Origin: Vicinamibacteria bacterium
Lineage (GTDB): Bacteria; Acidobacteriota; Vicinamibacteria; Fen-336; JAGNNV01
DNA: 6,287 nucleotides
Direction of reading: 5' to 3'
Assembly: GCA_016650185.1 (NCBI GenBank)
Contig: JAENWE010000257.1
Location: 1 to 6,287, forward strand
The position numbers were made by a program, and so were the translations under genes. The notes below the pieces were generated by a model, which ran no database searches, had not been told where the DNA came from, and saw only the letters and a list, made by a program, of their open reading frames with translations. The first letter of the stretch is position 1; every line of letters starts with the position of its first letter. Positions 5,420 through 6,287 of this stretch are shown here, piece by piece.

Positions 5420-6287
5420 ATGTCGAAAGGCAAGAAAATCGCGCTGACCCTTCTGGCGCTGGTGGTGGTCGGAGGGGTGGTCGCAGCCAGCGTGGCCCGC
5501 GAAAGCAAGAAGAAGATCGAGGTCCAGACCAGCAAGGTCGGCAAGAAGGACCTGGTCTCCAAGGTGTCCGCTTCCGGAGAGATCCGACCCAAGAAATTTG
5601 TGAACGTTTCTTCCGACACCTCGGGAAGGATCGTGCGATTGTTGATTCAGGAAGGCGACGTGGTGAAGCGAGGCCAGGTCATCGCCCGCATTGACGCCAA
5701 AAGGTACGAGGAAGGGGCGCGTCAGTCGGAGGCCGGGCTCGCCGCGTCGAGATCCGACCTCGATCGGGCCCTGGCGGATCTTGACCTGAGCCGCCAGGGG
5801 CTGGAGCGGCAGAAGGCCATGCACCTCGACAAGCTCGTTTCCGATCAGGCGCTCGATCAGGCGGAATCCGAATTCAAGATGAAGCAGGCCTCGGTCGAGT
5901 CCCAGCGCAAGCGAGTGGCCCAGCAGTCCGCGGTGGTGGCCACCAATCAGGATGATCTTCAAAAGACCGTGGTCATCGCCCCGATGGATGGGGTGGTCAC
6001 CAGTCTTCAGAAAGAGGAAGGCGAGACGGTCATCGGCGCTCAGAGCTTCTCGCCCACCGTCTTGTGCACGGTCGCCGACCTCTCGGTAATGGAAGTCGAG
6101 ATTCTGGTTGACGAAACCGACATCCGGAATCTGTCTCTCGGCCAGGCCGCCGAAGTGCGGGTGGACGCCTACGAAGGCACCATCATCAAAGGCGAGGTGA
6201 CCGAAATCGGTTCCTCCGCGGTTCCGCGCGGCGCCGCCGCCAATGCGGGCTCCAATGTGAACAACTCGAACCAGGCCAAGGATTTCA
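5420..6287 (+). CDS. Periplasmic adaptor (membrane fusion protein) of an efflux system, N-terminal 289 residues (cut by right edge)
   Basis: A MacA/HlyD-type adaptor that links an inner-membrane ABC or RND transporter to an outer-membrane channel. MSKGKKIALTLLALVVVGGV starts a positively charged N-terminus and a single membrane anchor (about 6-24). The first lipoyl half is at about 58-92 (GRIVRLLIQEGDVVKRGQVI, ending ARID). An alpha-helical hairpin, likely coiled coil, spans about 96-180, with the turn near KLVSDQALDQAE (138-149). The second lipoyl half is at about 182-206 (VVIAPMDGVVTSLQKEEGETV). The beta-barrel domain follows from about 210 (CTVADLSVMEVEILVDETDI, then GQAAEVRVDAY). The frame is open at base 6287, so the membrane-proximal domain is missing. 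A MacB-like ATPase/permease pair downstream is expected from family habit but is not seen. The substrate cannot be predicted. A Gly/Ala/Asn-rich loop at 271-285 is probably a flexible insertion in the barrel. Confidence 0.9.
   Translation, partial: MSKGKKIALTLLALVVVGGVVAASVARESKKKIEVQTSKVGKKDLVSKVSASGEIRPKKFVNVSSDTSGRIVRLLIQEGDVVKRGQVIARIDAKRYEEGARQSEAGLAASRSDLDRALADLDLSRQGLERQKAMHLDKLVSDQALDQAESEFKMKQASVESQRKRVAQQSAVVATNQDDLQKTVVIAPMDGVVTSLQKEEGETVIGAQSFSPTVLCTVADLSVMEVEILVDETDIRNLSLGQAAEVRVDAYEGTIIKGEVTEIGSSAVPRGAAANAGSNVNNSNQAKDF

Noticed and set aside
5341..5694. Plus-strand frame overlapping the efflux adaptor start
   Set aside because: It runs out of frame through the adaptor's membrane anchor and lipoyl regions, and it lacks a Shine-Dalgarno like the adaptor's GGAGG.

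Overview
The window is GC-rich bacterial DNA. It carries six protein genes, four complete and one cut at each edge. No RNA gene, mobile element or CRISPR array was recognised. A GWxTD-domain exported protein, a PEGA-domain protein with long low-complexity linkers, and codons rich in G/C at third positions suggest an environmental Gram-negative lineage. Acidobacteriota is my best guess, but this rests on family distribution, not on a marker gene.

Layout from left to right: (1) the N-terminal 62 codons of a D-2-hydroxyacid dehydrogenase-like protein (minus strand, cut by the left edge); (2) a phosphate acetyltransferase, pta (plus); (3) a secreted GWxTD-domain protein (minus), whose stop codon overlaps the pta stop; (4) a small secreted or anchored penicillin-binding transpeptidase (plus); (5) an exported PEGA-domain protein with Ser/Gly-, Tyr- and Asp/Arg-rich linkers (minus); (6) the first 289 codons of a MacA/HlyD-type periplasmic adaptor of an efflux system (plus, cut by the right edge).

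The six genes alternate strand without exception, so no two neighbours share an operon. There are three divergent intergenic regions (189-262, 2668-2813, 4981-5419) and two very tight convergent junctions (a 4-base overlap at 1267-1270 and a 16-base gap at 3849-3864). Genes 3 to 6 all act in the envelope or periplasm. Pta and the dehydrogenase are cytoplasmic central-metabolism enzymes with no evident link to them.

The least explained part is the 439-base region 4981-5419. The half next to the efflux adaptor gene (5222-5386) is a near-continuous chain of short perfect inverted repeats. Two of these overlap so that they cannot both form fully. This could be a structured mRNA leader or a cluster of operators. 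I recognise no known RNA family in it. No clearly new system is visible. The leader structure, the PEGA protein architecture and the stand-alone transpeptidase are the items most worth checking.
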